Assembly (NCBI GenBank): GCA_041391725.1
Contig: JAWKNL010000001.1
Coordinates: 248,001-312,000 of the forward strand
Origin: JAGQVA01 sp041391725
GTDB lineage: Bacteria > Bacteroidota > Bacteroidia > J057
DNA length: 64,000 nucleotides
Direction: 5' to 3'
Each line of letters starts with the position of its first letter. Positions within the stretch are counted from its first letter, which is position 1. Below the pieces are notes generated by a model that did no database searches, was not told the DNA's origin, and was given only the letters and a program-made list of their open reading frames with translations. The translations under genes and the position numbers were made by a program. Shown here piece by piece: positions 9,916-19,816 of this stretch.

Positions 9916-10890
9916 ATGAAAGTAGATTCAGGGGTTTTCGACCGGCGGTTTTCATACTGCCTTATTCTTCCTTTGGTCCTGATTTTTTCCAGCCTAAACG
10001 GACAATCAGCGAAAAGCCTGCATTACTATTTTGACAATGACCTGCTCTACTTTCCCCGAAACAATGACAGGGACTACACCTTTGGTATGGGCATGGGAAT
10101 CACCGGCACCCGGAAGACGCATGCTCCCGCCCGTCGTGAGACCCTATCCCTGATGGGCGACCTGCGGCTTTATACTCCCGACAACCTCCGGGCTACACGC
10201 ATATTACATCGGGACAGGCCCTACGCTTCCCTGTTTTCGCTCACAGTCAACCGCACCTCCTTTTTCCCTGAAAAAGGCCTGATCCTTCGCCACTCCCTCG
10301 AGGCAGGAGTGTTGGGGCTTTTTCTCGCCCGTGAGGTGCAAAGCAGTGCACATGCACTTTCCAGAACTGTAACCGGCAAGGAATACCCCTATGAGCCCAT
10401 GGGCTGGGGAAACCAGATATCGGCAGGCGGCGAACCCACCCTCCGATATAGTTTCGAAACCGAACAACAAATCCCCTTCCTTACCTGGCGCAGCATACAC
10501 AAACCCGGTAAAGAATATTTTGCACTCAATGCCAGCGGAGGTCTGGATTTGGGTTATCTGACGCGGGTGTCGGCAGGATTGTCTGCCCGGCTGGGTGCAT
10601 TTCAGCCGATGGGGAACTTTTCCCGCAAGCGCGAATTTTTCTTCCAATGCCGCTATCAGGCCTTTGTTTATGGGTACAATGCCCTGTTGCAGGGCCAGTT
10701 TCGTCCCTCAGCACATACCCTTACATACGAAGATCTGCACCCTTTGGTAAGGCAGTGGGAAGCAGGGTTTACCTGGCACCACAAATGGTTTTCCACAAGC
10801 TACCTGCTCATTCACCGCTCAGCAGAAATGCGCAATACCAATCACCCACACCATTACTATGGAAGATGGACCATGACCTTTCAACTGTGA
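9916..10890 (+). CDS. LpxR-like lipid A deacylase (DUF2219 family outer-membrane barrel)
   Basis: The 324-residue protein has a signal peptide with a hydrophobic core (YCLILPLVLIFSSLNGQ). It carries the LpxR signature pattern: YYFDNDLLYFPRNNDRDYTFG near the mature N-terminus (Asn-Asp pair), DRPYASL in an early strand, QSSAHALSRTVTG with a conserved-type His, GWGNQI, and a final strand R-AEMRN. LpxR enzymes are 12-strand outer-membrane barrels that remove 3'-O-linked acyl chains of lipid A in a Ca2+-dependent reaction. The Asn-Asp and His residues expected in the active site are visible. Substrate specificity in Bacteroidota is not established from sequence. It lies directly behind the DUF3943 gene. 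Confidence 0.8.
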   Translation: MKVDSGVFDRRFSYCLILPLVLIFSSLNGQSAKSLHYYFDNDLLYFPRNNDRDYTFGMGMGITGTRKTHAPARRETLSLMGDLRLYTPDNLRATRILHRDRPYASLFSLTVNRTSFFPEKGLILRHSLEAGVLGLFLAREVQSSAHALSRTVTGKEYPYEPMGWGNQISAGGEPTLRYSFETEQQIPFLTWRSIHKPGKEYFALNASGGLDLGYLTRVSAGLSARLGAFQPMGNFSRKREFFFQCRYQAFVYGYNALLQGQFRPSAHTLTYEDLHPLVRQWEAGFTWHHKWFSTSYLLIHRSAEMRNTNHPHHYYGRWTMTFQL

Positions 10891-10949
10891 AAATTACACA
10901 ACACATTGTATATTGGGAGAAACTGTCGCTACCTGCGGTCTGCTTTTAT

Positions 10950-13900
10950 ATGAAAGTTTCTCCACTTGCATTTCTGCTTTCAGCATGGATCTGCCTGGCG
11001 TCCGCCGTTTCGGTAACAGGGCAGCCCAACGATCTTCGCTTCGAGCACTTTGGCATGGAAGACGGTCTGCCCAATATGACCATTCAGGCCATTACCACCG
11101 ATCACAACGGATACTTGTGGCTGGGCACCTGGGATGGGCTGAGCAAGTATGATGGTTCCCGGTTTGTGAATTTTTATCCAACCCCGCCCGACAGTCTTTC
11201 GCTGAGCTTTCAGGATATCACAGGGTTGGATGTGGACTCGGAGGGAAAATTGTGGATTGCCACCCAGGGCGGGTTAAATTGTTATAATCCCCTGAATGGA
11301 AAATTCAGGCAATTCCTGCCAGAGTGGGGAAACCCTACCGCAATTGGGCGCCACTTTTGCCAGAAAGTCTATTGTGGTAAGGACGGGAAGGTGTATATAT
11401 CAATCGGTTATTCGTCAACCATAGATATTTATTTACCTGAATGCAGGGGTTTTGACCATGTTGAAATTTCCGGGGTAGCCTATGATTTTCTGGAAATGAA
11501 AGATACCTTATGGATCGCTACCAATAAAGGACTGTATATACTTCCTCCCGGAGAAAACCGCGCTGCGCCCGGAGAACAGAAAAACGAATGGATGAAACCA
11601 CTCTCGGGTAAGGATATCCGATGTTTTCAACCTGGATTAAAGGGAGAAATATGGATTGGCACCCTTGATGGACTTTATTGTTACTACCCGGAAACACAGC
11701 ATCTCCAGCACTGGGATGAAAGCAGGGGACTGAGTCATCCTTATGTGCTGTCCCTTACGATGGATAATCAGGGCGGAATCTGGGCCGGTACTTCGGGCGG
11801 GCTCAACTATCTCCCCACCGGAGCAGAGCGTTTTTCGGTCTTTCGGCACAACCCCAACAATCCCTTCAGCCTTACCAATGACGTAGTAATTTCTCTGCAT
11901 ATAGACAAAGGCGAAAACCTGTGGGCAGGTACTGCCTACGGCGGGCTCAACAAGGTGAGGCTCCGCCCTGAAAAAAAATTCAAAACCTGGAACCACACAC
12001 ATTTTGGCGCAAGAAACCGGGAACTGATGGTTTTTCACTTTGCCGAAGGCAACGAAAACAGGCTGTGGGTAGCTACCAATCAGGGGCTTTTTCTCCTCGA
12101 TAAATCCACAAAAAAAATTGTTGACAGGTACAGTTACAACCTCAGTGGGAAAACCGGACTGAGCGGAAACGGGATTTTTTCGGTATATGAAGATGCTCAT
12201 TCGACTGTTTATGTCGGCATTATGGGCGTAGGATTGGATGTTATTCACCTGAAAACCGGTGTCATAACCCATTACCGGAAAGAGGAAAATTCGCCCTTAA
12301 ACCTGGCGGGAAAAGAAATACGAGTCATCAGAGAATCCAGTTTCCAGGGAAAAAGAACGATATGGCTGGCTACAAATAGCGGCTGGAGCGGACACGACCC
12401 CGAAAACGATATGTCCTGTACCGTTACTATGGACAGCGATCCCAGGGTAAAATGGAACGGATACCTTTGGGATATTCTGCCAGATGATTCTACCCTTTGG
12501 TTTATCTCATCGGGGGGACTGTACTATTATAATCTGGAACAGAAAAAATTTATAATCGGAGGCTGGAATCCCTTTCGCTCAGGAATTAATACACTATTTT
12601 ACCCGGTATCACTTCTCCGGAAGAATCATGATTTGTGGCTGGGAACCTACGGTGCAGGGCTTCTCCACTACCACATTTCAACAGGCAATTACGAACATTA
12701 CCGTATCAGCGACGGGCTTCCCAACAATATGGTCTATGGAATACTGGAGGACAGCAACCATCACCTCTGGATGAGTACCAACCGGGGCATATCCCGAATG
12801 AATATTCACACCCGCACCTTTACCAATTATACTACGGAAGATGGGCTGCAGGATGAAGAATTTGCCTCAGGTGCTTACCTTAAATCGGAAGAGGGAGAGA
12901 TGTTTTTTGGAGGAATGAATGGATTTACCAGTTTTTACCCCGATAGTATTGGCGAAGACAACAGTATTTTTGTGCCAAAGACCATGATTCAGTCGTTGCG
13001 GGTTTCAGGAGAAAATGTGTTGACTGACACCACCTGGCAATACCGGAAAGAAATACGCCTGCCCGGCTATCAGAATCAGCACCTCGAAATCAGTTTTGTT
13101 TCCACCGACCTCTCCCACCCAGCCAAAAACCGCTACCAGTTTATGCTGGAGGGATACGACGAGACCTGGAGCCTGCCAACCGAAAAGACCCTCGCACAAT
13201 ATACCCGTATTCCTCCCGGAACCTATCGTTTTCTGGTCAGAGGGAGCAACAGTGACGGGGTACTGGGTGAGCAGGTAACACAGCTCAGAATCATTCTGAC
13301 GCCCCTATGGTACCAGCGAGGGTGGATTAAATATGGGGTTCCGGCGGCTCTTTTTCTCCTCATGATATATTTGATTTTTCTAAGAATACGGCGGCTTCGA
13401 ATGGAGGAGCGGTTGAGACTCAACTACCGCATTGCCATGGTCAAACAGGAAGCACTCGCCGCACAAATGGATCATCATTTTACTTTCAATTCCCTCAACT
13501 CCATCCAGCGATACTTATCAGAAAATGATAAAAATAAAGCCATCAGGTATATCAGCCGGTTTGGGCAATTGTTGCGCCGCACACTGGATCACGCGCAGAA
13601 AAACTATCTGACCATAGAGGAGGAACTCACCACCCTTGATCTTTATCTTTCTCTGGAAAAACTCCGAACCAAAGACCGGTTTGTGTATGAATTTGTGATT
13701 GATCCCGAAGTAGATGTTTACAATACCGAAATTCCCACCAACCTGCTACAGCCGTATTTGGAGAATGCCATCTGGCACGGGATTATGCCATTGGAAAACC
13801 GGCAGGGAAAAATTGTAATTAATTTTGACAAAAAAGATCATTTGCTGCAATGTACCATCCAGGACAATGGCATCGGGCGGAAAAAATCAGCCGAGCTTCG

Positions 13901-14072
13901 CGCCGCCAGCCAGCTTAAACACAATTCACGCGGAACGGAACTGATACTGGAGCGGATTGAGACGCTGAATACACTGGATCATACCGACATCAGGATAACA
14001 ATTGAAGATCTCGAATACACTACCCATGAAACGGGAACCCGCGTTGTGGTAACCATGCCGTTTCATACATGA
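10950..14072 (+). CDS. Two-component propeller sensor histidine kinase (LytS/YehU-type kinase)
   Basis: The ATG at 10950 opens a signal peptide (SPLAFLLSAWICLASAVSV); the in-frame ORF from 10647 overlaps lpxR and is rejected. Residues about 30-760 carry repeated propeller blades with W-GT/IAT motifs (GYLWLGTWDGLSKYDG, GKLWIATQGGLNCYNP, HHLWMSTNRGIS). A Y_Y_Y-type beta domain follows (YRFLVRGSNSDGVLGE). A TM helix lies at about 795-815 (GVPAALFLLMIYLIFLRI). The kinase H-box reads MDHHFTFNSLNSIQ and the N/G box ENAIWHG ... DNGIGRKK. It senses a periplasmic, probably glycan-related, signal. No DNA-binding domain is fused and no LytTR regulator lies next to it, so it is an orphan kinase. Length is 1040 residues. 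Confidence 0.88.
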   Translation: MKVSPLAFLLSAWICLASAVSVTGQPNDLRFEHFGMEDGLPNMTIQAITTDHNGYLWLGTWDGLSKYDGSRFVNFYPTPPDSLSLSFQDITGLDVDSEGKLWIATQGGLNCYNPLNGKFRQFLPEWGNPTAIGRHFCQKVYCGKDGKVYISIGYSSTIDIYLPECRGFDHVEISGVAYDFLEMKDTLWIATNKGLYILPPGENRAAPGEQKNEWMKPLSGKDIRCFQPGLKGEIWIGTLDGLYCYYPETQHLQHWDESRGLSHPYVLSLTMDNQGGIWAGTSGGLNYLPTGAERFSVFRHNPNNPFSLTNDVVISLHIDKGENLWAGTAYGGLNKVRLRPEKKFKTWNHTHFGARNRELMVFHFAEGNENRLWVATNQGLFLLDKSTKKIVDRYSYNLSGKTGLSGNGIFSVYEDAHSTVYVGIMGVGLDVIHLKTGVITHYRKEENSPLNLAGKEIRVIRESSFQGKRTIWLATNSGWSGHDPENDMSCTVTMDSDPRVKWNGYLWDILPDDSTLWFISSGGLYYYNLEQKKFIIGGWNPFRSGINTLFYPVSLLRKNHDLWLGTYGAGLLHYHISTGNYEHYRISDGLPNNMVYGILEDSNHHLWMSTNRGISRMNIHTRTFTNYTTEDGLQDEEFASGAYLKSEEGEMFFGGMNGFTSFYPDSIGEDNSIFVPKTMIQSLRVSGENVLTDTTWQYRKEIRLPGYQNQHLEISFVSTDLSHPAKNRYQFMLEGYDETWSLPTEKTLAQYTRIPPGTYRFLVRGSNSDGVLGEQVTQLRIILTPLWYQRGWIKYGVPAALFLLMIYLIFLRIRRLRMEERLRLNYRIAMVKQEALAAQMDHHFTFNSLNSIQRYLSENDKNKAIRYISRFGQLLRRTLDHAQKNYLTIEEELTTLDLYLSLEKLRTKDRFVYEFVIDPEVDVYNTEIPTNLLQPYLENAIWHGIMPLENRQGKIVINFDKKDHLLQCTIQDNGIGRKKSAELRAASQLKHNSRGTELILERIETLNTLDHTDIRITIEDLEYTTHETGTRVVVTMPFHT

Positions 14073-14081
14073 ATTGCAGCA

Positions 14082-15461
14082 CTAAATCATCGACAGAATC
14101 TCCTGAATGATCTGCTGAGCCAGCGAATCAGCTTTTTCCTGGGTAGGCGCTTCCGTATAAACGCGGATGATGGGTTCGGTATTGGAAAGGCGGAGATGCA
14201 CCCATGAATCCTGAAAATCTACTTTTACCCCATCCACATCATTGACCTTCTCGTGCTGATACGTCTTTTTAAAAGCTTCGAGCAGTGCGGCGGTATTGAT
14301 CCCTTCGTGAAGCTCGATTTTTTCTTTGGCCATAAAATAATCAGGATAGGTATCTCGGAGGGCGGAGCAAGACATGCCTGATTTGGTGAGATGGGAGAGA
14401 AAAAGGGCTATTCCGACGAGTGCGTCGCGGCCATAATGAAGTTCGGGATAAATAATGCCGCCATTGCCTTCACCTCCGATGAGGGCATCGGTGCGTTTCA
14501 TAATTTCCACCACATTCACCTCCCCTACGGCAGATGCATAATAACGACAGCCGTGTTTCTGGGCGACATCGCGCAGGGCGCGGCTGGAGGACAGATTGGA
14601 TACGACTGCACTTTTCTGGTGGTGGAGAATATAATCAGCAATAGCTACAAGGGTATATTCTTCGCCAAACATCCTTCCGTTTTCGTCGATAAACACCAGC
14701 CGGTCCACATCGGGATCCACGGCGATACCCAGATCGGCCTCATTTTCGCGGATATAGTCGCAGATTTCGGTCAGGTTTTTTTCCAGCGGTTCGGGATTGT
14801 GGGTAAACCATCCACTGGGCTGGCAGTTGATTTTGATCACATTCTTTACGCCGAGGGCAGCCAGAAGCTGAGGTACATACACCCCTCCGCTGCTATTGAC
14901 ACCATCCACCACTACTTTCAGCCCTGCCTTACCAATGGCATAACGATCTACAAGTTTCAGATTGAGGATTTTCTGAATATGGATGTCCACAAAATCTTCG
15001 CGGGGGGTGATGTTACCCAGTTGCTGCACCGGGCTGAACTGGTAATATTTATTTTCGAGAATTTCGAGGATTTCGCTGCCGTCTTTTTTGGTGACAAATT
15101 CGCCCCGGTAATTGAGGAGTTTCAACGCGTTCCAATCTACCGGATTATGAGAAGCGGTAAGAATGATGCCTCCTGCGGCGTCAAGTTCGGGGACGGCAAT
15201 TTCAACGGTCGGAGTAGTTGACAGCCCCAGGTCAACGACCTGAAACCCCAGCCCTACAAGGGTACCGGTCACCAGTTGGTGAACCATACCGCCCGAGGGG
15301 CGGGCATCTCTACCCACAACTACAACCCTTGAAGAGGACTTGAGTGTAAGCCATGTGCCAAAGGCAGAAGCGAAGTTTACAATATCAACAGGGGTGAGAT
15401 TGTCGCCGACTGTACCGCCGATTGTACCTCTTATACCCGAAATGGAGGAGATCAATGTCAT
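14082..15461 (-). CDS. glmM: Phosphoglucosamine mutase
   Basis: This 459-residue protein of the alpha-D-phosphohexomutase superfamily starts MTLISSISGIRGTIGG at 15461; the upstream ORF extension lacks homology. It converts glucosamine-6-phosphate to glucosamine-1-phosphate for peptidoglycan and LPS precursors. The phosphoserine loop is TASHNP (Ser104), the metal loop DPDVDRLVF, the sugar-binding loop GEGNGG and the phosphate-binding loop RLSNTEPIIRVY. All are intact, and length matches the archaeal/Bacteroidota GlmM subtype; a phosphomannomutase activity cannot be excluded. It is convergent with the histidine kinase (9-bp gap) and divergent from the PLP enzyme across about 100 bp, which must contain both promoters. 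Confidence 0.9.
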   Translation of the reverse strand: MTLISSISGIRGTIGGTVGDNLTPVDIVNFASAFGTWLTLKSSSRVVVVGRDARPSGGMVHQLVTGTLVGLGFQVVDLGLSTTPTVEIAVPELDAAGGIILTASHNPVDWNALKLLNYRGEFVTKKDGSEILEILENKYYQFSPVQQLGNITPREDFVDIHIQKILNLKLVDRYAIGKAGLKVVVDGVNSSGGVYVPQLLAALGVKNVIKINCQPSGWFTHNPEPLEKNLTEICDYIRENEADLGIAVDPDVDRLVFIDENGRMFGEEYTLVAIADYILHHQKSAVVSNLSSSRALRDVAQKHGCRYYASAVGEVNVVEIMKRTDALIGGEGNGGIIYPELHYGRDALVGIALFLSHLTKSGMSCSALRDTYPDYFMAKEKIELHEGINTAALLEAFKKTYQHEKVNDVDGVKVDFQDSWVHLRLSNTEPIIRVYTEAPTQEKADSLAQQIIQEILSMI

Positions 15462-15562
15462 AGCTGGAGGAAGTAGATTGCCGGGTAAAGATAGATAAAA
15501 ATCACAAACCCTCTTAAATCCCGGTAGTATTTCTCTAAATTTCGGCAATAACCCTTCCAAAA

Positions 15563-16558
15563 ATGACCCCCAGAGAATCCGAAGAAATAAAAAAGCTGAT
15601 ATACTCCCGGTGCGACCACGGTCTTCTTTCTCCTACCCGCATTCACCCGCTGAAAACCTTTTCCACCCCGGAAGCACTTGTGCTTGTAAAACGGGAGGAC
15701 GAGTCAGGCTTTGGTATTTCGGGTTGTAAAAAACGGAAATACGCATCCCTGATTCCTTTCCTGCGAGAAAACCATATCCGCAAAGCTGTACTTACAGGTG
15801 GAAGCCATTCCAATCATCTGCCGGGAATCGTACAATTGCTACGGGAAAACCAGATTCAGCCCGAACTTCTGGTAAAAAAAAACCACCATTCCTCATTAAA
15901 AGGAAACAGCTTCCTGCTCCACCTTCTCACCACGCCGGATGAGATCACCTGGGTTTCCTCCTCTGGTTGGAAAGATGTCGAAACGCTGGCCGAAAATCGG
16001 GTAAAAGCGGCGGGTTTTTCTGCGTTTTTTATTCCCGAAGGCGGAAGCTGCGAACCCGCCCTGCCGGGTGCGATGACGCTGATGGCTGATATTGAACGAA
16101 ACGAAACTGAATCAGGATTGCAGTTTGATCATATATTTATCGACTCGGGAACCGGCCTTGTCGCAGCAGCGCTCGTCATTATGAATCATATATTAAGCCG
16201 AAAAACTCAGATCCATGTAGTTCTGATTGCGGGAGATGAGCAGGCATTTCATTCGACCCTGCATAAAGCGGGGAAATGGGCGGAGCAACTGACAGGAAAA
16301 CAATTGGGTGAGATTGTTTTTCCCAACGTTCATTTGCCCGATACCGGAAAATCATTTGGCAGTACCAATGCCACGGTCTTTGCAGAGACGAAAAGGCTGG
16401 CAGAAGAAGAAGGAATACTCACCGACCCGGTTTATACGACCAAACTGTTTATGACGGCACGAACGGCCATAACCACCCTGCCCTGCCGCGGCAACGTGCT
16501 GATCATACATTCGGGCGGCGGAACAGGATTAATGGGTTGGCAGGAAGCCTTTGGATAA
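15563..16558 (+). CDS. PLP-dependent enzyme, ACC deaminase / D-cysteine desulfhydrase family
   Basis: The 331-residue fold-type II PLP enzyme shows the cofactor lysine in SGCKKRKYASL (Lys56), a substrate-loop GGSHSNHLPG, and a late glycine-rich phosphate loop HSGGGTGLMGW. The GxxSNH segment and the overall order fit the ACC deaminase/D-cysteine desulfhydrase group. The sequence is divergent: GGN is replaced by SGC before the lysine, so substrate specificity is uncertain. It is transcribed divergently from glmM. Confidence 0.82.
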   Translation: MTPRESEEIKKLIYSRCDHGLLSPTRIHPLKTFSTPEALVLVKREDESGFGISGCKKRKYASLIPFLRENHIRKAVLTGGSHSNHLPGIVQLLRENQIQPELLVKKNHHSSLKGNSFLLHLLTTPDEITWVSSSGWKDVETLAENRVKAAGFSAFFIPEGGSCEPALPGAMTLMADIERNETESGLQFDHIFIDSGTGLVAAALVIMNHILSRKTQIHVVLIAGDEQAFHSTLHKAGKWAEQLTGKQLGEIVFPNVHLPDTGKSFGSTNATVFAETKRLAEEEGILTDPVYTTKLFMTARTAITTLPCRGNVLIIHSGGGTGLMGWQEAFG

Positions 16559-16578
16559 GGCTATCAAACGCAGCAGGT

Positions 16579-16818
16579 TTAATTACCGTCAGCAGCGTTT
16601 TCGAGATTTCTCTCCAGATCGAGCGCTTCGCGGATAGAATCGGTTTCGGCTGCGAGCGAATCGAGGAGCGCTTCGGTATCAGCAGAATCCAGCTGGTGCT
16701 GCGATTCGCTGACTTTGTCTTCACGCTGGCTGCTCTCATCAACGGCAGAACCACAGCCGGAGAGAACAAAAGGCGAAAAGCCCAGCAAAAAAATCAGAAT
16801 CCGGATGTTTTTTTTCAT
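16579..16818 (-). CDS. Small acidic lipoprotein
   Basis: The 79-residue ORF has a clear lipoprotein signal (IRILIFLLGFSPFVLSGCGS). The mature part is short, strongly acidic and Gln/Ser/Asp-rich, predicted helical (DSADTEALLDSLAAETDS). No family was recognised. It is convergent with the PLP-enzyme gene, with 20 bp between stop codons. The good lipobox and typical size support it as a real gene rather than a shadow. Confidence 0.65.
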   Translation of the reverse strand: MKKNIRILIFLLGFSPFVLSGCGSAVDESSQREDKVSESQHQLDSADTEALLDSLAAETDSIREALDLERNLENAADGN

Positions 16819-16923
16819 CTTATTCAGGCATCAGTTCGCAAAGTTAAGAATTGATTCATATTTTGCGCCAGTTTTGTACTCTGTCTCTTTTTTTGTATTC
16901 TAGCGGAGTTAAATTCTCAAACA

Positions 16924-17850
16924 ATGAAATACCCGAAGGCTTTCTGTAACTTAGTCATTCCCGCTTTAGCTGCTGGATTGATATTAAATAGTTGCAATAC
17001 AGATCTTGAACCCCTCCTCCCCGCAGATCAGGATCCCGCAATAACCATACTGGAACCGTCATCCAACAACTTTCTCCTCGAATCAGGTGATGAGTTTACG
17101 GTAACCTTCCGAATGGCAGATCAGGAAGCGTTAAAAGTATTCCGCGCCATTGGTACCATTTACGATCAGAATAATCAGGTTGTCGGTAATGACGTCATCC
17201 TTTTTGAAGAAGATATTACCGGCCAAAGTCTTACCTACAGCTACGTGGACGATGTGCCGGCAGTTAATCCCTATTTCAAAATCCGTTATACCTGCTACGC
17301 AGTGGACACAAAAGGCGCATATGCCTCCTCCATTTTCTGGGTAAGCGTACTGCCTACGCCTGCTGATCCTTCTCCATTTGAAGTACTGACCTATCAGAAA
17401 GACAGTATCTTTAACAGGAAATCCAACGCCCAGTACGGCTTTAACTTTACGCAGCGCCGGCAGCTTCCGGCAGTAGCCGGGCAAACCCCCAATACGCTTG
17501 ACCTCGATATTGCAGAAAACTCCGGCACCGGGCAGGGAATCTGGGCTCCGACCATTACCTCCCCCAGCAATACGCTTTTGGGCAGGGACTCGGTATTTGT
17601 GATCACCAATTCCGCCAAATTCAATTACGAGGAAGCTACCTACGAGACCATTTATCAGGCCTTTTACTCTGACCCCTCACCCCGCAGCACTACGCCTGTA
17701 CTGAAAGTCGATGATTATGTGATTGTAAGGCTGACCAAAGCTCCTTTCCCGCAGTTTGCCGTAATGCATATTACCAAAGTGAAGGATGACGGAGCCGGTG
17801 TGAATGTCAGAGACTATGTGGTATTCAACTACAAAGTAACCAGCCAGTAA
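16924..17850 (+). CDS. Lipoprotein with Ig-like fold, unknown function
   Basis: The 308-residue protein has a lipoprotein signal (PALAAGLILNSCNTD). The early region is a beta-sandwich (ITILEPSSNNFLLESGDEF), followed by a DTKGAYASSIFWVSVLP strand pair. A second domain contains YGFNFTQRRQLPAV and ends VVFNYKVTSQ. The pattern resembles surface lipoproteins of Bacteroidota, but no named family is assigned. It is preceded by an AT-rich leader of about 100 bp and followed by an O-methyltransferase gene after roughly 80 bp. Confidence 0.72.
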   Translation: MKYPKAFCNLVIPALAAGLILNSCNTDLEPLLPADQDPAITILEPSSNNFLLESGDEFTVTFRMADQEALKVFRAIGTIYDQNNQVVGNDVILFEEDITGQSLTYSYVDDVPAVNPYFKIRYTCYAVDTKGAYASSIFWVSVLPTPADPSPFEVLTYQKDSIFNRKSNAQYGFNFTQRRQLPAVAGQTPNTLDLDIAENSGTGQGIWAPTITSPSNTLLGRDSVFVITNSAKFNYEEATYETIYQAFYSDPSPRSTTPVLKVDDYVIVRLTKAPFPQFAVMHITKVKDDGAGVNVRDYVVFNYKVTSQ

Positions 17851-17932
17851 TTATCCGGTCATCGGGTCTCAGATTTTTACACGTACAGGATATTTCCTGA
17901 ATTACCTTCTCAGGGCACAGGGCCCCCGGTGG

Positions 17933-18649
17933 GTGCATTCTCCTTTTGTCTTTCAGCTTTATACTGAAGTAATCAGAGGGAAAGGCCAAAATGATTCGAT
18001 CGAGGCACTCCGAAAGCAGTTGATGCGTAGTGAGGCTATCGTTGAAATTACGGATTTCGGAGCAGGAAAAGCCGGGAGCGGCAGCGGCACAATCAGGCGA
18101 AGCCTGAAGGAAATTGCCCGCACCTCAGCCCGAAGACCTTTTGAAGGAAATCTTCTTTATCGCCTCTGCCATCATTTTCAACCACAAACCTGCCTTGAAC
18201 TTGGTACCAATCTGGGTATTTCTTCCCTTTACCAGCTTTCTGCACTAAAAAACAGCAGGTTTATCACACTAGAAGGTTCGCCCAACCTGGCAGAAATCGC
18301 AGGTAAAAATATCGCTGATGCCGGTTTTCGGGCAGAAATCCATACCGGCGAATTTTCAGAACTGCTCAGCCGCCTCAATCTTGATGAAATACAGCCCGAC
18401 TACGTATTTCTCGACGGAAATCACCGGTACGCACCTACCATGGAGTATATTTCCACCATTCTTCCCCATATGGCTCCGGGCGGAATGATCATTCTGGATG
18501 ACATTTACTGGTCTTCCGAAATGAAAAAAGCATGGGAAACCATTTGTGCCATGCCCGAAATTACCGTTAGCATTGATTTGTTTGTAATGGGAATTTGTTT
18601 TGTCAAAAGACCGCAGGCAAAAGAACATTTCCGGCTGCGGTTTTGGTAA
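17933..18649 (+). CDS. Class I SAM-dependent O-methyltransferase-like protein
   Basis: The Rossmann SAM-binding motif CLELGTNLGISSLY is followed by ITLEGSPNLAEIAGKN, the FLDGNHRY acidic motif and GGMIILDDIYWS, as in class I methyltransferases of the CmoM/O-MTase type. The ORF as given starts with GTG at 17933 (VHSPFVFQLYTEVI). In-frame upstream codons read YFLNYLLRAQGPRW, which is the expected N-terminal extension of this family, but there is no ATG before them. Either a non-standard start lies upstream or an indel has removed it. The substrate is unknown. Confidence 0.78.
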   Translation: MHSPFVFQLYTEVIRGKGQNDSIEALRKQLMRSEAIVEITDFGAGKAGSGSGTIRRSLKEIARTSARRPFEGNLLYRLCHHFQPQTCLELGTNLGISSLYQLSALKNSRFITLEGSPNLAEIAGKNIADAGFRAEIHTGEFSELLSRLNLDEIQPDYVFLDGNHRYAPTMEYISTILPHMAPGGMIILDDIYWSSEMKKAWETICAMPEITVSIDLFVMGICFVKRPQAKEHFRLRFW

Positions 18650-18783
18650 TTCACCCCCTGTCCGGTGAACCAATCAGCCCGTATCTTCGCCCAAAATCCT
18701 TGATTTTTTCCGCAAAACAGGCACATTATTTGACATATCAGGTTTGCATAACATTTGGTGCGAAAATATTTACAGATATTGCA

Positions 18784-18791
18784 TAAATTTG
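18784..18791 (+). promoter_or_regulatory. Candidate Bacteroidota -7 element
   Basis: TAAATTTG matches the Bacteroidota sigma-A -7 consensus TAnnTTTG and ends 26 bp before the ATG at 18818. The nearest TTTG that could serve as a -33 element (18754) is at an over-long spacing, so support is partial. Confidence 0.3.
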
Positions 18792-18817
18792 TTTGAATTT
18801 TTTACCAAAGGGCAAAT

Positions 18818-19803
18818 ATGAAGGCGAATAAAAATTTACTAATTATCGGGGGAATGGTTCTGCTAACCATTATTGCCTTTCTGCTGATTAGTTATTTTTC
18901 CGGCCCCTCGGGCAAAACGGATGCAGAAATCGTAAAAGAACTCACGGGTGAAATCGAAGACCTGGAAAGCAGTATCCTGGAAGTAGAAGTTGTGCTGACA
19001 GAAGTGGATCGCGACCTGGGTCAGAAGAAAGCGTTGCTGGATCAGAAATACGATGAAATCAATTTCCTTACCCAGAAAATCGAAGAACTGGAAAAGCAGG
19101 GAAAAGTCGATCAGGCGACCATCCGCGACCTGAAACAAAAGCTAAACGAAGCCAAAGGCAAACTCTACGATGCCTCCCAGGTTGAAATCTATAAAAAAGA
19201 AATTGATCTGCTGGTAATCGATAACTCTGTCCAAACCCGCGTGGTTGACAGTATAAAACTTCTGATGGAGCGATATGATAGTGTGTTTATTGTCATGAAT
19301 CAGGAGACACAGACTATCCGTCAGGAGTTGGCCGATTGCGGTGGAAAAAACAATACAACCACTACCCAAACCGACCCGCAGATCAATCCGGAAGATAATT
19401 GGAAAGGCTTCAGAGCAACCAATTTCCGGTTTTACAGAAATAATGAAAATACCCCTGCCGGAACCCAGATCAAAGGTGAAAGCCTTGAAAAACTCAAATC
19501 CAGTTTGATGTTGAAGGAAAAGGTGTAACGAATGGAGACAAAGATTTATACCTGGTATTTGAAAACTTCCTCACCCGCGAGACATTTTTCAGCAAAAATA
19601 CCCGAGGCGGCAACTTCACTTATAACGGGGCATCCAAAGTTGCTTCGGCCAAATCCATCCTCAAGTTCACAGGTTCCAACAGTGTAGTATCTGTCCAGCT
19701 TGAACAGGATGAAAGCGGTCAGTTTAAAACCGGTGCTTACAACGTAAGTGTGTATTGCGATGGGGAGATGATCGGGCAGAAAAAGAATATCTCCATTTAC
19801 TGA
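18818..19803 (+). CDS. Membrane-anchored coiled-coil protein (one frameshift)
   Basis: An N-terminal TM helix (LLIIGGMVLLTIIAFLLISYF) precedes a long coiled coil of about residues 35-185, rich in Glu/Lys heptads (IEDLESSILEVEVVLTEVD, KLNEAKGKLYDASQ). A Thr-rich linker and a C-terminal beta domain follow. The frame changes near 19510. The continuing frame, GDKDLYLVFENFLTRETFF ... GEMIGQKKNISIY, runs to a TGA at 19801-19803, so the 236-residue ORF alone is artificially short. The family is not recognised; it looks like a periplasmic scaffold anchored in the inner membrane. It is convergent with paaD. Confidence 0.7.
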
Positions 19804-19816
19804 TTCAACCCGTCCC

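Noticed and set aside
14391..15221. 276-residue plus-strand ORF inside glmM
   Set aside because: glmM has all mutase motifs; the antisense ORF has none.
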